Shown in pieces: positions 6,297 to 14,247 of a stretch of 24,038 nucleotides of DNA. The notes beneath the pieces are model-generated. The model saw only the letters and a list, made by a program, of their open reading frames with translations, did not search any database and was not told the origin of the DNA. Position 1 is the stretch's first letter, and each line of letters opens with the position of its first letter. Where the stretch lies: assembly GCA_038204465.1 (NCBI GenBank), contig JBBRCX010000071.1, positions 1 through 24,038 of the forward strand, written 5' to 3'. The translations under genes and the position numbers were made by a program. Source of the DNA: JBBRCX01 sp038204465 (lineage in GTDB: Bacteria; Planctomycetota; Phycisphaerae; Tepidisphaerales; Tepidisphaeraceae).

Positions 6297-7118
6297 ATGA
6301 CCACCACCGCGACACCGCCTGCCGAAGCAGCACACGGAGCGTTCTCCCCGGAAGCGACGGCCGATCTCATCAGCCGCTACAACCGCGACGGCTGCGTCCA
6401 TCTCGGCAACGTCTTCTCTCCCGAAGAGGTGCGCGAGCTGAAGACCGCCATCGACCAGGCCTTCGACGATCCGCGCCACAAGCCCACCGGCGTCTGGGAC
6501 TCCGAGATCACCATGGTCCGGCTCTTCGAGATCGGCCAACCCTTCATTCGCATGCTCACCAAGGAGCCGGTCATCGGCCTGATGGAGGCGATTCTCGGAA
6601 ACGACTGTCACATCATCGCGAACAACGTCGTCCGCAATCCGCCGGGCAAGGCGATCGACCGCTTTCACGTCGACGATTTTCTCTGGATGCCGCTGCCGGA
6701 CGACATCCCCCGCTTCGACCCGCGAATCAAGATACCGAACTACCTTGTCAACGTTCAGTTCCCGCTCACCGACATCCCTTCAGATGAATACGGGCCGACG
6801 CAGATCGTCCCCGGCAGCCACTACTCCGGCCGCGCTCCCAACGATCTCCGCAACCCGTCCTTCGAAGGCCGCGGCCCGTTGTCCATGCATGCCAGGGCCG
6901 GCGACGCCTATCTGCAGCACCCGCAATCCTGGCACCGCGGCGCGCCCAACACCTCGGATCGTACGCGCTACGTCTACCAGCAGGCGTGGAGCATGCGCTT
7001 CGTCGCCCAGCGCTTCTATCCGTTCATGAATTACCAGGTGCCCGATCATGTCATGCAGGGAGCGGACGAGCGGCTCCTGCGCGTCCTCGGTAAACACTCC
7101 AAGGGCGCCTACGGATGA
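6297..7118 (+). CDS. Phytanoyl-CoA dioxygenase (PhyH) family Fe(II)/2-oxoglutarate oxygenase
   Basis: A 273-residue double-stranded beta-helix oxygenase. The iron-binding facial triad is visible as H124-x-D126 in RFHVDDF and a distal His, most likely H213 in SWHRGAPN. Arg222 or Arg224 (DRTRYVY) would hold the 2-oxoglutarate carboxylate. PFMNY and PGSHYSGR motifs also fit the family. Such enzymes hydroxylate small substrates using O2 and 2-oxoglutarate. The ATG at 6297 is preferred because the upstream in-frame sequence overlaps the tmRNA promoter region; a TATTCT 14 bases before the ATG could be a -10 element. It is the first gene of a plus-strand cluster of sugar-type enzymes, so the substrate may be a polyol, sugar acid or similar polar compound. 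The substrate cannot be read from the sequence. Confidence 0.85.
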   Translation: MTTTATPPAEAAHGAFSPEATADLISRYNRDGCVHLGNVFSPEEVRELKTAIDQAFDDPRHKPTGVWDSEITMVRLFEIGQPFIRMLTKEPVIGLMEAILGNDCHIIANNVVRNPPGKAIDRFHVDDFLWMPLPDDIPRFDPRIKIPNYLVNVQFPLTDIPSDEYGPTQIVPGSHYSGRAPNDLRNPSFEGRGPLSMHARAGDAYLQHPQSWHRGAPNTSDRTRYVYQQAWSMRFVAQRFYPFMNYQVPDHVMQGADERLLRVLGKHSKGAYG

Positions 7119-7153
7119 TTCGCTCGTCGCCGGTCTGACCTTCCGCCTGACGC

Positions 7154-7864
7154 ATGAAACCAATCGTCCAGATCTCGCTCGACCTCGTCGACATCCCCGA
7201 GGCCCTGCAGACCGCCGAAATGGCTCGGCGCGCGGGCGTCGACTGGCTCGAAGCGGGAACGCCGCTGATCATCGCCGAGGGAATGAACGGCGTCCGCGCG
7301 CTCCGCCAGCGCTTCCCGGAAGTGCCCATCGTCGCCGACCTGAAGACCATGGACGGCGGCTATCTCGAAGCGGAGCTCATGGCCAAGGCCGGCGCCACGC
7401 ATGTCGTCGTCATGGCCCGCGCGCACGAGGAGACTGTAAAGTGCGCCGTGAAAGCCGGGCGCGACCTCGGCGTAAAAGTGATGGGCGACAATCTCGGCTG
7501 CGAGGACATGATCGCCGCCGCGAAACGCCTCGAAGAGCTCGGTTGTGATTTCGTGATCCACCACATCGGCTATGACCAGCGCCGCGGGATCGCCGCTCGC
7601 GCCGCGCGCATCCCCAGCCCGCTGGACCAGCTGCGCGAGGTCGTCGCCGCCGTCAGCGTTCCGGTGCAGGCAGTGGGCGGCCTCACCCTCGAGCAGGCGG
7701 TCCGCACGCCGGAGTATGGCGCCCCCCTGGTCGTCCTGGGCGCGCCCCTCACCATCGACGCCAACTCCTTCAAGACCGCATCGGGCGACGTCGAGGGCTC
7801 GCTTCGGTTGATCTGCCAGAAGGTGCATGCATACGGCGACGTGCCGACGGGCGGGAGACGATGA
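7154..7864 (+). CDS. HUMPS-family lyase (hexulose-6-phosphate synthase / 3-keto-gulonate-6-phosphate decarboxylase-like)
   Basis: A 236-residue TIM barrel of the orotidine-monophosphate-decarboxylase suprafamily. It shows the family signature D62-x-K64-x-x-D67 in ADLKTMDGG, Asp10 in SLDLVD, and E33 in WLEAGTPLI, which together bind Mg2+ and stabilise an enediolate. The C-terminal phosphate-binding segment appears as QAVGGL and VLGAPLT. Known members are D-arabino-3-hexulose-6-phosphate synthase (formaldehyde fixation or ribose-5-phosphate supply) and 3-keto-L-gulonate-6-phosphate decarboxylase (ascorbate/gulonate use). There is no PHI isomerase or UlaE/F partner here, so specificity is open. 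It overlaps the next gene by four bases (ATGA), implying coupled translation. Confidence 0.85.
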   Translation: MKPIVQISLDLVDIPEALQTAEMARRAGVDWLEAGTPLIIAEGMNGVRALRQRFPEVPIVADLKTMDGGYLEAELMAKAGATHVVVMARAHEETVKCAVKAGRDLGVKVMGDNLGCEDMIAAAKRLEELGCDFVIHHIGYDQRRGIAARAARIPSPLDQLREVVAAVSVPVQAVGGLTLEQAVRTPEYGAPLVVLGAPLTIDANSFKTASGDVEGSLRLICQKVHAYGDVPTGGRR

Positions 7865-8910
7865 GCGCGGCCGTGGTCAATTTCGGCTCCGAAAAGTTCT
7901 CGGTCGAGCTGCGCGACATCCCGCGGCCGCAGATCGGCGGCGACGACGTGCTCCTGGAGGTGGCCGCGGTCGGCGTCTGCGGCAGCGACCTTCATCAGTG
8001 GACCGCCGACCACAGCTGGCCGGTGAATTATCCCGTCGTGCTCGGGCACGAATTCGCCGGCACGATCAGCGAGCTCGGCGCCGACGTGCGCGGCTGGCGC
8101 GAAGGCGATCGCGCGGTAAGCGAGACCGCCGCCGTGATCGATCCCGACAACCCGATGAGCCGCAGGGGCCTCTATAACCTGGACCCGACGCGTAAGGGCT
8201 TCGGCGCCGGCGCGAACGGCGCCATGACACGCTTCGTGAAGGTGCCCGCCCGCTGCCTGCATCGCGTCCCCGCTGACCTGCCGCTGCAAATTGCCGCCCT
8301 CACCGAGCCGTGCTGCGTCGCGTTCAACGCGGTGGTTAACAATTCACGCATCCAGCCGGGCGACCGGGTCGTCGTGCTTGGCCCCGGACCCATCGGCCTG
8401 CTCTGCGCCGCCATCGCGCGCCTCGCGGGCGCGGAGGTCGCGGTCGTCGGGCTGGAGCGCGACCGCGTCCGCCTCGACATCGCAAGGCAGTACGGCTGCG
8501 TCCCGATTGTGGAAGGCCTGGAAGCGTGGGCCAACGATGCGGACGGCCTGGGCGTCGATGGCGTCATCGATGCCGCCGGCGTCTCCGCCACTCTCAACAC
8601 CGCGATGCAGATCGTCCGCCCCGATGGATGGATCAGCAAAGTCGGCTGGGGCAAACAGCCGCTCGGCGTCTCCCTCGACCCGCTCGTGCAGAAGAACATC
8701 ACCCTGCAGGGAAGCTTCAGCCACAACTGGCCCATCTGGGAACGCGTCATCCGCCTGCTCGCGACCGGCAAGCTCGATGTAACGCCCATCGTCGGCGGCG
8801 TCTGGCCCCTCGAACGATGGCACGACGCCTTCCAGGCCATGCATAGCGGCGCCATCGCCAAAGCTGTACTGAAACCGATGGAGAGTGTTCAGCCGTTGGT
8901 TGGTGGTTAA
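7861..8910 (+). CDS. Zinc-dependent medium-chain alcohol/polyol dehydrogenase
   Basis: A 349-residue medium-chain dehydrogenase of the sorbitol/threonine dehydrogenase type. Catalytic zinc ligands are visible: C40 in VGVCGSDLHQW, H63-E64 in LGHEFAG, and E149 in ALTEPCC. The Rossmann NAD motif GPGPIG is at 174-179, with an acidic E199 after the second strand favouring NAD over NADP. The four-cysteine structural zinc lobe normally found after GDRV is absent; that stretch (about 88-125, ETAAVIDPDNPMSRRGLYN) has no Cys. It overlaps the lyase gene by four bases. It would oxidise a secondary alcohol of a polyol or sugar acid in the same pathway. Confidence 0.88.
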   Translation: MSAAVVNFGSEKFSVELRDIPRPQIGGDDVLLEVAAVGVCGSDLHQWTADHSWPVNYPVVLGHEFAGTISELGADVRGWREGDRAVSETAAVIDPDNPMSRRGLYNLDPTRKGFGAGANGAMTRFVKVPARCLHRVPADLPLQIAALTEPCCVAFNAVVNNSRIQPGDRVVVLGPGPIGLLCAAIARLAGAEVAVVGLERDRVRLDIARQYGCVPIVEGLEAWANDADGLGVDGVIDAAGVSATLNTAMQIVRPDGWISKVGWGKQPLGVSLDPLVQKNITLQGSFSHNWPIWERVIRLLATGKLDVTPIVGGVWPLERWHDAFQAMHSGAIAKAVLKPMESVQPLVGG

Positions 8911-8978
8911 CAACCAGGAACACCCACGACCTTTTCCCGTCACCAGCGCGCAGGAGCAGCCAGCGACTCTTTTTCGAT

Positions 8979-9749
8979 ATGAGGCTCGCGGACAAAGTCA
9001 TCATCGTCACCGGCAGCACGACGGGCATCGGCGAGGCCATGGCGCGTCGATTCATCGCCGAAGGCGCCAACGTTCTCCTGCACGGGTTGGAGCGCGACCT
9101 CGGCGAGAAGGTCCTCAGCGAACTCGGGCCGAAGAGCGCTCGCCTGCTCATCGGCGACATCTCAAAGCCGGACATGCCCCAGCGCCTGGTCGATGCGGCG
9201 CTCTCCGCGTTCGGAAGGATCGACGCGATCGTCAACAACGCGGCGTGGATCGTGCGCAGCAACATCGAATCCACCGATGCCGCCCTGTTCGATAAGGCGA
9301 TTGCCACCAACCTGCGAGCCCCCCTTCTCCTGATCCGCGCCGCGATGTCGCAGCTGAAGCAAACGCAGGGCTGCGTGCTGAACATCGGCTCGATCAACGG
9401 ATACTGCGGCGAAGGAAATCAACTCGCGTACAGCCTCTCCAAGGGCGGGCTGATGACCCTCACGCGTAATCTCGCCGATGCCCATGGTCGCGATCGCGTG
9501 CGCTTCAATCAGTTGAACCTCGGCTGGGTGCTGTCGCCCAACGAGTACAAGCTGAAGGTGTCAGAAGGACTGCCGCCCGACTGGCATGAGCATCCCCCCG
9601 CCGCGTTCGCGCCCTCCGGAAAGATCATGACCCCGCAGCAGGTCGCCGGGGCGGCGGTGTACTGGGTCGGCGATGAGAGCCGCCCCGTGTCGGGATCGAT
9701 TGTCGATCTGGAGCAGTATCCCGTGATCGGAAGAAACCCCCAGAAGTAG
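8979..9749 (+). CDS. Short-chain dehydrogenase/reductase (SDR)
   Basis: A 256-residue classical SDR. The cofactor motif TGSTTGIG is at 11-18, NNAA at 86-89, the catalytic Ser138 in NIGSING, and Tyr151-x-x-x-Lys155 in YSLSK. It probably oxidises or reduces a hydroxyl/keto group with NAD(P). It follows the Zn-dehydrogenase by 68 bases and is followed by an isomerase-like gene, so it is likely a second redox step in the same pathway. The family is certain; the substrate is unknown. Confidence 0.9.
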   Translation: MRLADKVIIVTGSTTGIGEAMARRFIAEGANVLLHGLERDLGEKVLSELGPKSARLLIGDISKPDMPQRLVDAALSAFGRIDAIVNNAAWIVRSNIESTDAALFDKAIATNLRAPLLLIRAAMSQLKQTQGCVLNIGSINGYCGEGNQLAYSLSKGGLMTLTRNLADAHGRDRVRFNQLNLGWVLSPNEYKLKVSEGLPPDWHEHPPAAFAPSGKIMTPQQVAGAAVYWVGDESRPVSGSIVDLEQYPVIGRNPQK

Positions 9750-9811
9750 CGGCGACATTATGGGTCGCCCGAGTCGTCAATAGCGTGGTCCACGAGGCGC
9801 CTTCTTCATCG

Positions 9812-10708
9812 ATGATGCCAAAGCTCGCCGCGTTTCCCAAAGCCTTCCTCGATCCGCTCTGCGTCACCGGAGCGATGAGCTTGCGCGAGTGGATCGAGTT
9901 GGCTTCCACCCTGCAGGTCGACGGCCTGGAATTTTACAGCGGCTTCCTCGACCTGCAGGATCGCGCCGCCTGGATGAGCGTGCGTCGCATGGTCGACGAC
10001 CATCGCCTGCAGATGCCGATGATGTGCTGCTCGCCCGATTTCACCCATCCCGATCCAGCCTTCCGCAAGAGGCAGGTCGATCTGGAGAAGGGCTGGATCG
10101 ACATGACTTCGGCGTTGGGCGGCTCATTCTGCCGCGTGCTCTCAGGGCAGCGCCGGCCCGAGGTGAATCGAGAGGATGGCCTGCGCTTCGCCGCGGAATC
10201 GATCCTCGCCTGCATCCCTCATGCCGCCGAGCGCGGCATCACCCTCATTCTCGAGAACCATTACAAGGACAACTATTGGCAGTACCCGGAATTCGCCCAG
10301 AAGATGGATGTGTTCTGTGAATTGCTGGAGCGAATTCACTCACAACATTTCGGCGTTAATTACGATCCGAGCAACACCATCCTTGCCGGCGAGGACCCGC
10401 TGGAGCTGCTTCGCCGCATCAAGCATCGCGTGCTCACGATGCACGCCAGCGACCGCTATCTCGCCGAAGGAACGATCGAAGATCTGCGACGTGAAGAGGG
10501 TTCGCTCGGCTACGCGAAACGGCTTCGGCACGGCGAAATCGGCAAAGGGATGAACGACTACGACGCCATCTTTGCCGAGCTGGCGGGCGTTGGATTTGAC
10601 GGCTGGATCAGCATCGAAGACGGCGTCGATGGAATCGATCAGCTTCGCCGCAGCGTGCGCTTTCTGCGAGAGAAACTAGCGACCCACTGGCCTGCCACCA
10701 TCACCTGA
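9812..10708 (+). CDS. Sugar phosphate isomerase/epimerase-like TIM barrel (AP endonuclease 2 family)
   Basis: A 298-residue xylose-isomerase-like barrel. Metal ligands expected for the family are visible in order: Glu in LILENHY, Asp in VNYDPSN, His in MHASD, and Glu in ISIEDG near the C-terminus. The motifs VDGLEFYSG and GVGFDGWISIEDG are typical of IolE/IolI-like epimerases and 3-keto-sugar enzymes. Start choice is uncertain: ATGATG at 9812-9817 is preferred over a GTG at 9785 that would add nine residues. It sits with dehydrogenases and a lyase, so isomerisation or epimerisation of a keto-sugar intermediate is the likely job. Confidence 0.85.
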   Translation: MMPKLAAFPKAFLDPLCVTGAMSLREWIELASTLQVDGLEFYSGFLDLQDRAAWMSVRRMVDDHRLQMPMMCCSPDFTHPDPAFRKRQVDLEKGWIDMTSALGGSFCRVLSGQRRPEVNREDGLRFAAESILACIPHAAERGITLILENHYKDNYWQYPEFAQKMDVFCELLERIHSQHFGVNYDPSNTILAGEDPLELLRRIKHRVLTMHASDRYLAEGTIEDLRREEGSLGYAKRLRHGEIGKGMNDYDAIFAELAGVGFDGWISIEDGVDGIDQLRRSVRFLREKLATHWPATIT

Positions 10709-10777
10709 ACACAAAAAAGAACGAGGGGACAATCGACTGGATCGGTCGAGCGCTGTTTCGAATGACTCTCGCTCCGG

Positions 10778-10783
10778 TAAGAT
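10778..10783 (+). promoter_or_regulatory. Possible -10 element for the nitrilase-family gene
   Basis: TAAGAT ends eight bases before the ATG at 10792, the spacing expected for a leaderless transcript. No good -35 is visible, so this is weak on its own. Confidence 0.3.
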
Positions 10784-10791
10784 CACCCCCC

Positions 10792-12225
10792 ATGAGCGAT
10801 GGCTACCGCCAGTTCGATGATTTCAGCAGACCTCTCGGCGAGTCCTGGGAGATGATCCCTGAAAACGGCTGGACCTTTGCCATGTCGCCGGCTCGCGCGC
10901 GCTTCGTCAACCGATCTGAGGGCAACGCCGAGATCTTCCTGCGGCCCTGCAGCATCTATGGCGACACCGTCGAGATGCGCCTGGTGCCGGCCGAAAGCCG
11001 CTCGGGCATCCTGGTCTTCGGTTTCCTCGTGGGATTTGAGTACATCACCTTCGAGCTGGATCTAAGCAGCGGCGACCTCCAGGTGCTCACCCACGAGTTC
11101 CACAAGCCTCAGCCGCGGGCCCACGCGAAGGCCGGCGCCGGATTCTCCAGCCTGAGCGTCACGCGAAAGCGTTGCGATCTTCCGGGGTTGCCCTACGAAG
11201 GGTCCAGCGTCGTGCTGCGCCTCGATGGCGAAGTCGCGGCAGAGGTCGACGCGATCGACTTCCTCCCCGAGAGCCTCTTCATGTTCGGCCTCAAAGGTCC
11301 CGGCGAGTTGTCCCTCGCGTCCTTCAGCATTATCGGTCCAACCCGTCCGCGGCCGGAGTATCTGCACGTCGGACTCTGGCAACAGGGAATCAAGCCGACC
11401 ACCGCCGAAAATGTGAATGTGCTGCTGGAAGGCGTGCGACAGGCGGCCGATGCCGGAGTGCAGCTGCTCGTTACCCCCGAGACCTCGCTGGTCGGCCTCC
11501 GCCCCGAGCATCCGGAATGGTCTGATCAGGAACATATCCAGTCCGAGCTGCGGCGCTTCCAGGATGGCATCCAAAAAGTCCGCGGCGCGCCGCACACCTT
11601 GATCGGCTATCCGGATTGGGTCGACATGTCGCAGGTCGAAGGCGCTGCGCTCGAAAAGGTGCCGCTCAACTGCCACCGGTTCGTCCGGCCGGACGGCGCA
11701 CTCGGCCCGCCGATGGCGAAGGTGCACGTCTGCGAGCCGGGCCTCTGGCATGGCCGCGAATACAACCTGCAGCGCGTCTGCGGCGCCGAGGTCGCGGTCG
11801 GCGTCTGTCATGACGCGCACTACCAGGACGTTTGGGCCACCGGCGTAATGGGCGGCGCCCGCCTCTGCCTGCATCCCAGCTCCGGCGGAAACTATCGCGG
11901 CTCCATCCCGGAGTTTCTCACCAGCATCCGCAGCCTCGGCGACGCCATGGACGTCTTCTGGCTTCGCGTCAACGCGGGCGGCGGCTCCGCGATCCTCTAC
12001 CCCGCCGCCAACCGCAAGCAGCCCAACACCCTGCTCGCCGTGCCGGAAGACCTGACCGACGCCAGTCCCACGTATCCCCAATATTGCCCCATGGGCGACT
12101 TGCTCGCGCACACAACGATCCGCCTGTGGGACGCGACCGGCGCCTATCCCATGCGCACCCTGCGCAGCGGCCGCAAACGCTACGAGATCTGGTCGAGCCT
12201 CGTGCCGCAGATCCGCGAGGTGTGA
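10792..12225 (+). CDS. Nitrilase-superfamily carbon-nitrogen hydrolase with an extra N-terminal domain
   Basis: A 477-residue protein in two parts. Residues about 190-470 form a nitrilase-superfamily alpha-beta-beta-alpha domain with a complete catalytic triad: E230 in LLVTPETS, K310 in PMAKVHV, and C339 in AVGVCHDAHY. Residues 1-185 are strand-rich (RQFDDFSRPLGESWEM, ILVFGFLVGFEYITFELDL, SVVLRLDGEVAA) and resemble a concanavalin-like/LamG-type jelly-roll; this part is unusual for the family. The superfamily hydrolyses nitriles, amides or N-carbamyl bonds. The start at 10792 is chosen because of the -10-like box just before it; an in-frame ATG at 10762 would add ten residues and no ribosome binding site is evident there. 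It lies 83 bases after the isomerase gene, probably in the same functional cluster, perhaps releasing an amide from the substrate. Confidence 0.85.
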   Translation: MSDGYRQFDDFSRPLGESWEMIPENGWTFAMSPARARFVNRSEGNAEIFLRPCSIYGDTVEMRLVPAESRSGILVFGFLVGFEYITFELDLSSGDLQVLTHEFHKPQPRAHAKAGAGFSSLSVTRKRCDLPGLPYEGSSVVLRLDGEVAAEVDAIDFLPESLFMFGLKGPGELSLASFSIIGPTRPRPEYLHVGLWQQGIKPTTAENVNVLLEGVRQAADAGVQLLVTPETSLVGLRPEHPEWSDQEHIQSELRRFQDGIQKVRGAPHTLIGYPDWVDMSQVEGAALEKVPLNCHRFVRPDGALGPPMAKVHVCEPGLWHGREYNLQRVCGAEVAVGVCHDAHYQDVWATGVMGGARLCLHPSSGGNYRGSIPEFLTSIRSLGDAMDVFWLRVNAGGGSAILYPAANRKQPNTLLAVPEDLTDASPTYPQYCPMGDLLAHTTIRLWDATGAYPMRTLRSGRKRYEIWSSLVPQIREV

Positions 12226-12305
12226 GAGCAGCCGCGCTTCGCGCCATCGCTGTGCGGCATGAGCGCCGGACAGTAAGCTCTGCGCCCCGCCCGTTGGCGG
12301 GATCT

Positions 12306-13106
12306 ATGCACGTCGGGCCCTGGGATTACGCGCTGCTCATCGCGACCACGCTTCAAGTGGCGCTCGTCGCCTACCTGTACGAGCCGCGCTGGAAAGCCAT
12401 GGCGATGTCTCTCCCGGTGCCGTTCACGCTGGCATCGCTCGCCGCGCTTTCAGTCGGAGCGGGGTACGTTGACGCGAGCAACATTTTCGGACTCGTCCTG
12501 CTTCTGCTCTTCACCAACGTCGTTCGCTGGCTTCACTACGGACTGAAGGCGCCGATCGTGCCGTCAATCGCGCTTGCAACGGTCGGCTATTGCACGGCAG
12601 CGTGGGCGATGGCGTCGCGAATTCCCCGCGACGATCTGACCTTCTACATCTCGACGGGAATGATCGCCGTCCTTGCCGCGGTGCTGCTCTTGAACACGCC
12701 GCATGTCACCGAGCCGGGACATCGCACCCCCCTGCCGGCCTACATCAAGCTGCCCGGAATCGCGTTGCTCGTCATCTGCATGATCGTATCCAAGGGCCTG
12801 CTGCGCAACTTCATTACCACCTACCCCATGGTGACCACCTTCGCCGCATACGAGGCGCGACATTCCTTGCGCACGCTCTGTCGCCAGGTCCCGCTGCTGA
12901 TCCTCGTCCTCATGCCGATGCTGTCGGTCATCCGCGCACTGCAGGGTCACATCGGCCTCGGCGCAGCCCTTGTCCTCGGGTGGATTGTCTTTCTGTTGAT
13001 TCTCCTGCCGATCATCTACCGCACGCACGTCATGGTCAGCGCCACCGCCGAGCAAGCCGCCGCCGAGGAGCAGGAGATCGTGCCCGCAACGCCGGCCGGT
13101 TCATGA
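12306..13106 (+). CDS. Polytopic membrane protein of unknown function
   Basis: A 266-residue protein with about eight hydrophobic segments and a short charged C-terminal tail (EQAAAEEQEIVPATPAGS) likely in the cytoplasm. I recognise no family. Notable stretches are YEPRWKAMAMSLPVPFTLASLAAL near the N-terminus and a mid-region HVTEPGHRTPLPAYIKLPG loop. Its length and layout might reflect an internal duplication of a four-helix unit, but this is only an impression. The start ATG follows GGCGGGATCT, a weak ribosome binding site. It lies 80 bases after the nitrilase-like gene and could be a transporter for the neighbouring catabolic genes; there is no transporter motif to support this. Confidence 0.7.
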   Translation: MHVGPWDYALLIATTLQVALVAYLYEPRWKAMAMSLPVPFTLASLAALSVGAGYVDASNIFGLVLLLLFTNVVRWLHYGLKAPIVPSIALATVGYCTAAWAMASRIPRDDLTFYISTGMIAVLAAVLLLNTPHVTEPGHRTPLPAYIKLPGIALLVICMIVSKGLLRNFITTYPMVTTFAAYEARHSLRTLCRQVPLLILVLMPMLSVIRALQGHIGLGAALVLGWIVFLLILLPIIYRTHVMVSATAEQAAAEEQEIVPATPAGS

Positions 13107-13166
13107 CGGTGAAATAGCGCGCATTTCTTCCGATATTCGCCAGTTCAGCAGCTCAACACCATTCGT

Positions 13167-13196
13167 TTGTCAGAGCGCTCTTCGTCGCAATAAAAC
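13167..13196 (+). promoter_or_regulatory. Candidate promoter for the response regulator
   Basis: TTGTCA (13167-13172) and TAAAAC (13191-13196) are 18 bases apart in an AT-rich stretch between 13107 and 13319. It would give a leader of over 100 bases. Plausible but not strong. Confidence 0.35.
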
Positions 13197-13319
13197 GTAA
13201 TTCGACCGTACCATTTGACCTAAACAAATCGAGAATTTGCAAGACCCTTGAGCGCTGCCAGCCGTACAACCCGTGAGCTGAACTCAAGTCAGCGGCGATT
13301 CTCAGCCTGCTTGCGCAAC

Positions 13320-13991
13320 ATGAGTGATCCAAGGGAAGAGATTCGAGTGCTCCTCGCGGATGACCACCAGATGGTCCGCGACGCGCTCAAAGCGCTGCTG
13401 CGCGCTCAACCCGGCACCACGATCGTCGGCGAGGCCGAGGATGGTCGAACCGCGGTCCGCATGGCCGCCGAACTCTTGCCCGATGTCGTCCTCATGGACA
13501 TCAACATGCCGCAGCTCAACGGCATCGAGGCCACCCGCCAGATCGCTTCCGCCCAAGGCAGCTCCAGCAAGATCGTCGTGCTCTCGGCGCGCTCTGACCG
13601 GCGCTCCGCCGAAGAAGTCCTCAAAGCCGGGGCCATGGCCTACGTCGCGAAGGACTCGGCCTTCGAGGATCTCTCGGCCGCCCTGCGCTCCGTCATGGAC
13701 GACAAGATCTACCTCAGTCCCACCATGGCTGATGGACTCGCGGAACACCTCGCCCGCGGCCCGGCAACGAATGGCGCGACGGTCTACGACAAGCTATCCC
13801 CTCGGGAGCGCGAAGTGCTGCAACTCCTCGCCGAGGGCAAGGCGATGAAGCAGATCGCGATGCATCTTCATGTCAGCACCAAGACCGTCGAAACCCACCG
13901 ACGAAAGCTCATGGCCAAGCTTGGCCTCGAGAGCGTCGCCGAATTGACCAAGTACGCCTTGCGCGAGGGAATCACCACCCTCGACGGTTAA
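13320..13991 (+). CDS. NarL/FixJ-family response regulator with LuxR-type DNA-binding domain
   Basis: A 223-residue two-component regulator. The receiver domain (about 9-125) has acidic residues D14-D15 in LLADDHQMV, phosphorylation site D60 in VVLMDINMP, S89 in VVLSARS, and K111 in YVAKDSAF. The C-terminal helix-turn-helix (about 158-220) reads LSPREREVLQLLAEGKAMKQIAMHL, then VSTKTVETHRRKLMAKLG. The start at MSDPREE (13320) gives the standard family length; longer in-frame starts upstream add a non-conserved leader. No histidine kinase gene is adjacent, so its partner and targets are unknown. Its 3' end overlaps the convergent toxin gene by 20 bases. Confidence 0.93.
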   Translation: MSDPREEIRVLLADDHQMVRDALKALLRAQPGTTIVGEAEDGRTAVRMAAELLPDVVLMDINMPQLNGIEATRQIASAQGSSSKIVVLSARSDRRSAEEVLKAGAMAYVAKDSAFEDLSAALRSVMDDKIYLSPTMADGLAEHLARGPATNGATVYDKLSPREREVLQLLAEGKAMKQIAMHLHVSTKTVETHRRKLMAKLGLESVAELTKYALREGITTLDG

Positions 13992-14247
13992 GCCGCTCAA
14001 CCTTCCCATTCTGGAAAATGCTCACCTCGCGGCTCAGTCTCTTATCGAAGATCTGATAGACAACCCGATAGTCGCCGACGCGGACCCTGAAAAGATCCTC
14101 TCCGCCCGCGAGCTTTTCACTTCCCGGCGGACGGGGATTCTTTTCGAGTGCGTCGAATTTCAGGCCGACTCGGATTTGTACCTGTCGCTCGAGTTTGCGG
14201 AACTGCCGTTCGGCGCCCGGGGCCAGTTCTACCCGATATGCGGGCAC
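13972..14247 (-). CDS. RelE/ParE-family toxin
   Basis: A 91-residue basic protein with the RelE/ParE fold pattern: YRVELAPGAERQFRKLERQVQ, then PRPPGSEKLAGGEDLFRVRVGDYRVVYQI. RelE members cut mRNA on the ribosome and ParE members inhibit gyrase; the R-x-R-x-GDYRVVY signature is shared by both. The start is a GTG at 14247 preceded by a GGGGGCAAAG stretch. The C-terminus (VSIFQNGKVERLNRRGW) departs somewhat from the usual GHRxxVY ending, so activity is not assured. It is the downstream partner of the Phd/YefM antitoxin gene and converges with the response regulator gene. Confidence 0.85.
   Translation of the reverse strand: MPAYRVELAPGAERQFRKLERQVQIRVGLKFDALEKNPRPPGSEKLAGGEDLFRVRVGDYRVVYQIFDKRLSREVSIFQNGKVERLNRRGW

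Noticed and set aside
11062..12111. A 349-residue frame antisense to the nitrilase-like gene
   Set aside because: The sense strand encodes a complete catalytic triad; the antisense translation has no motifs.
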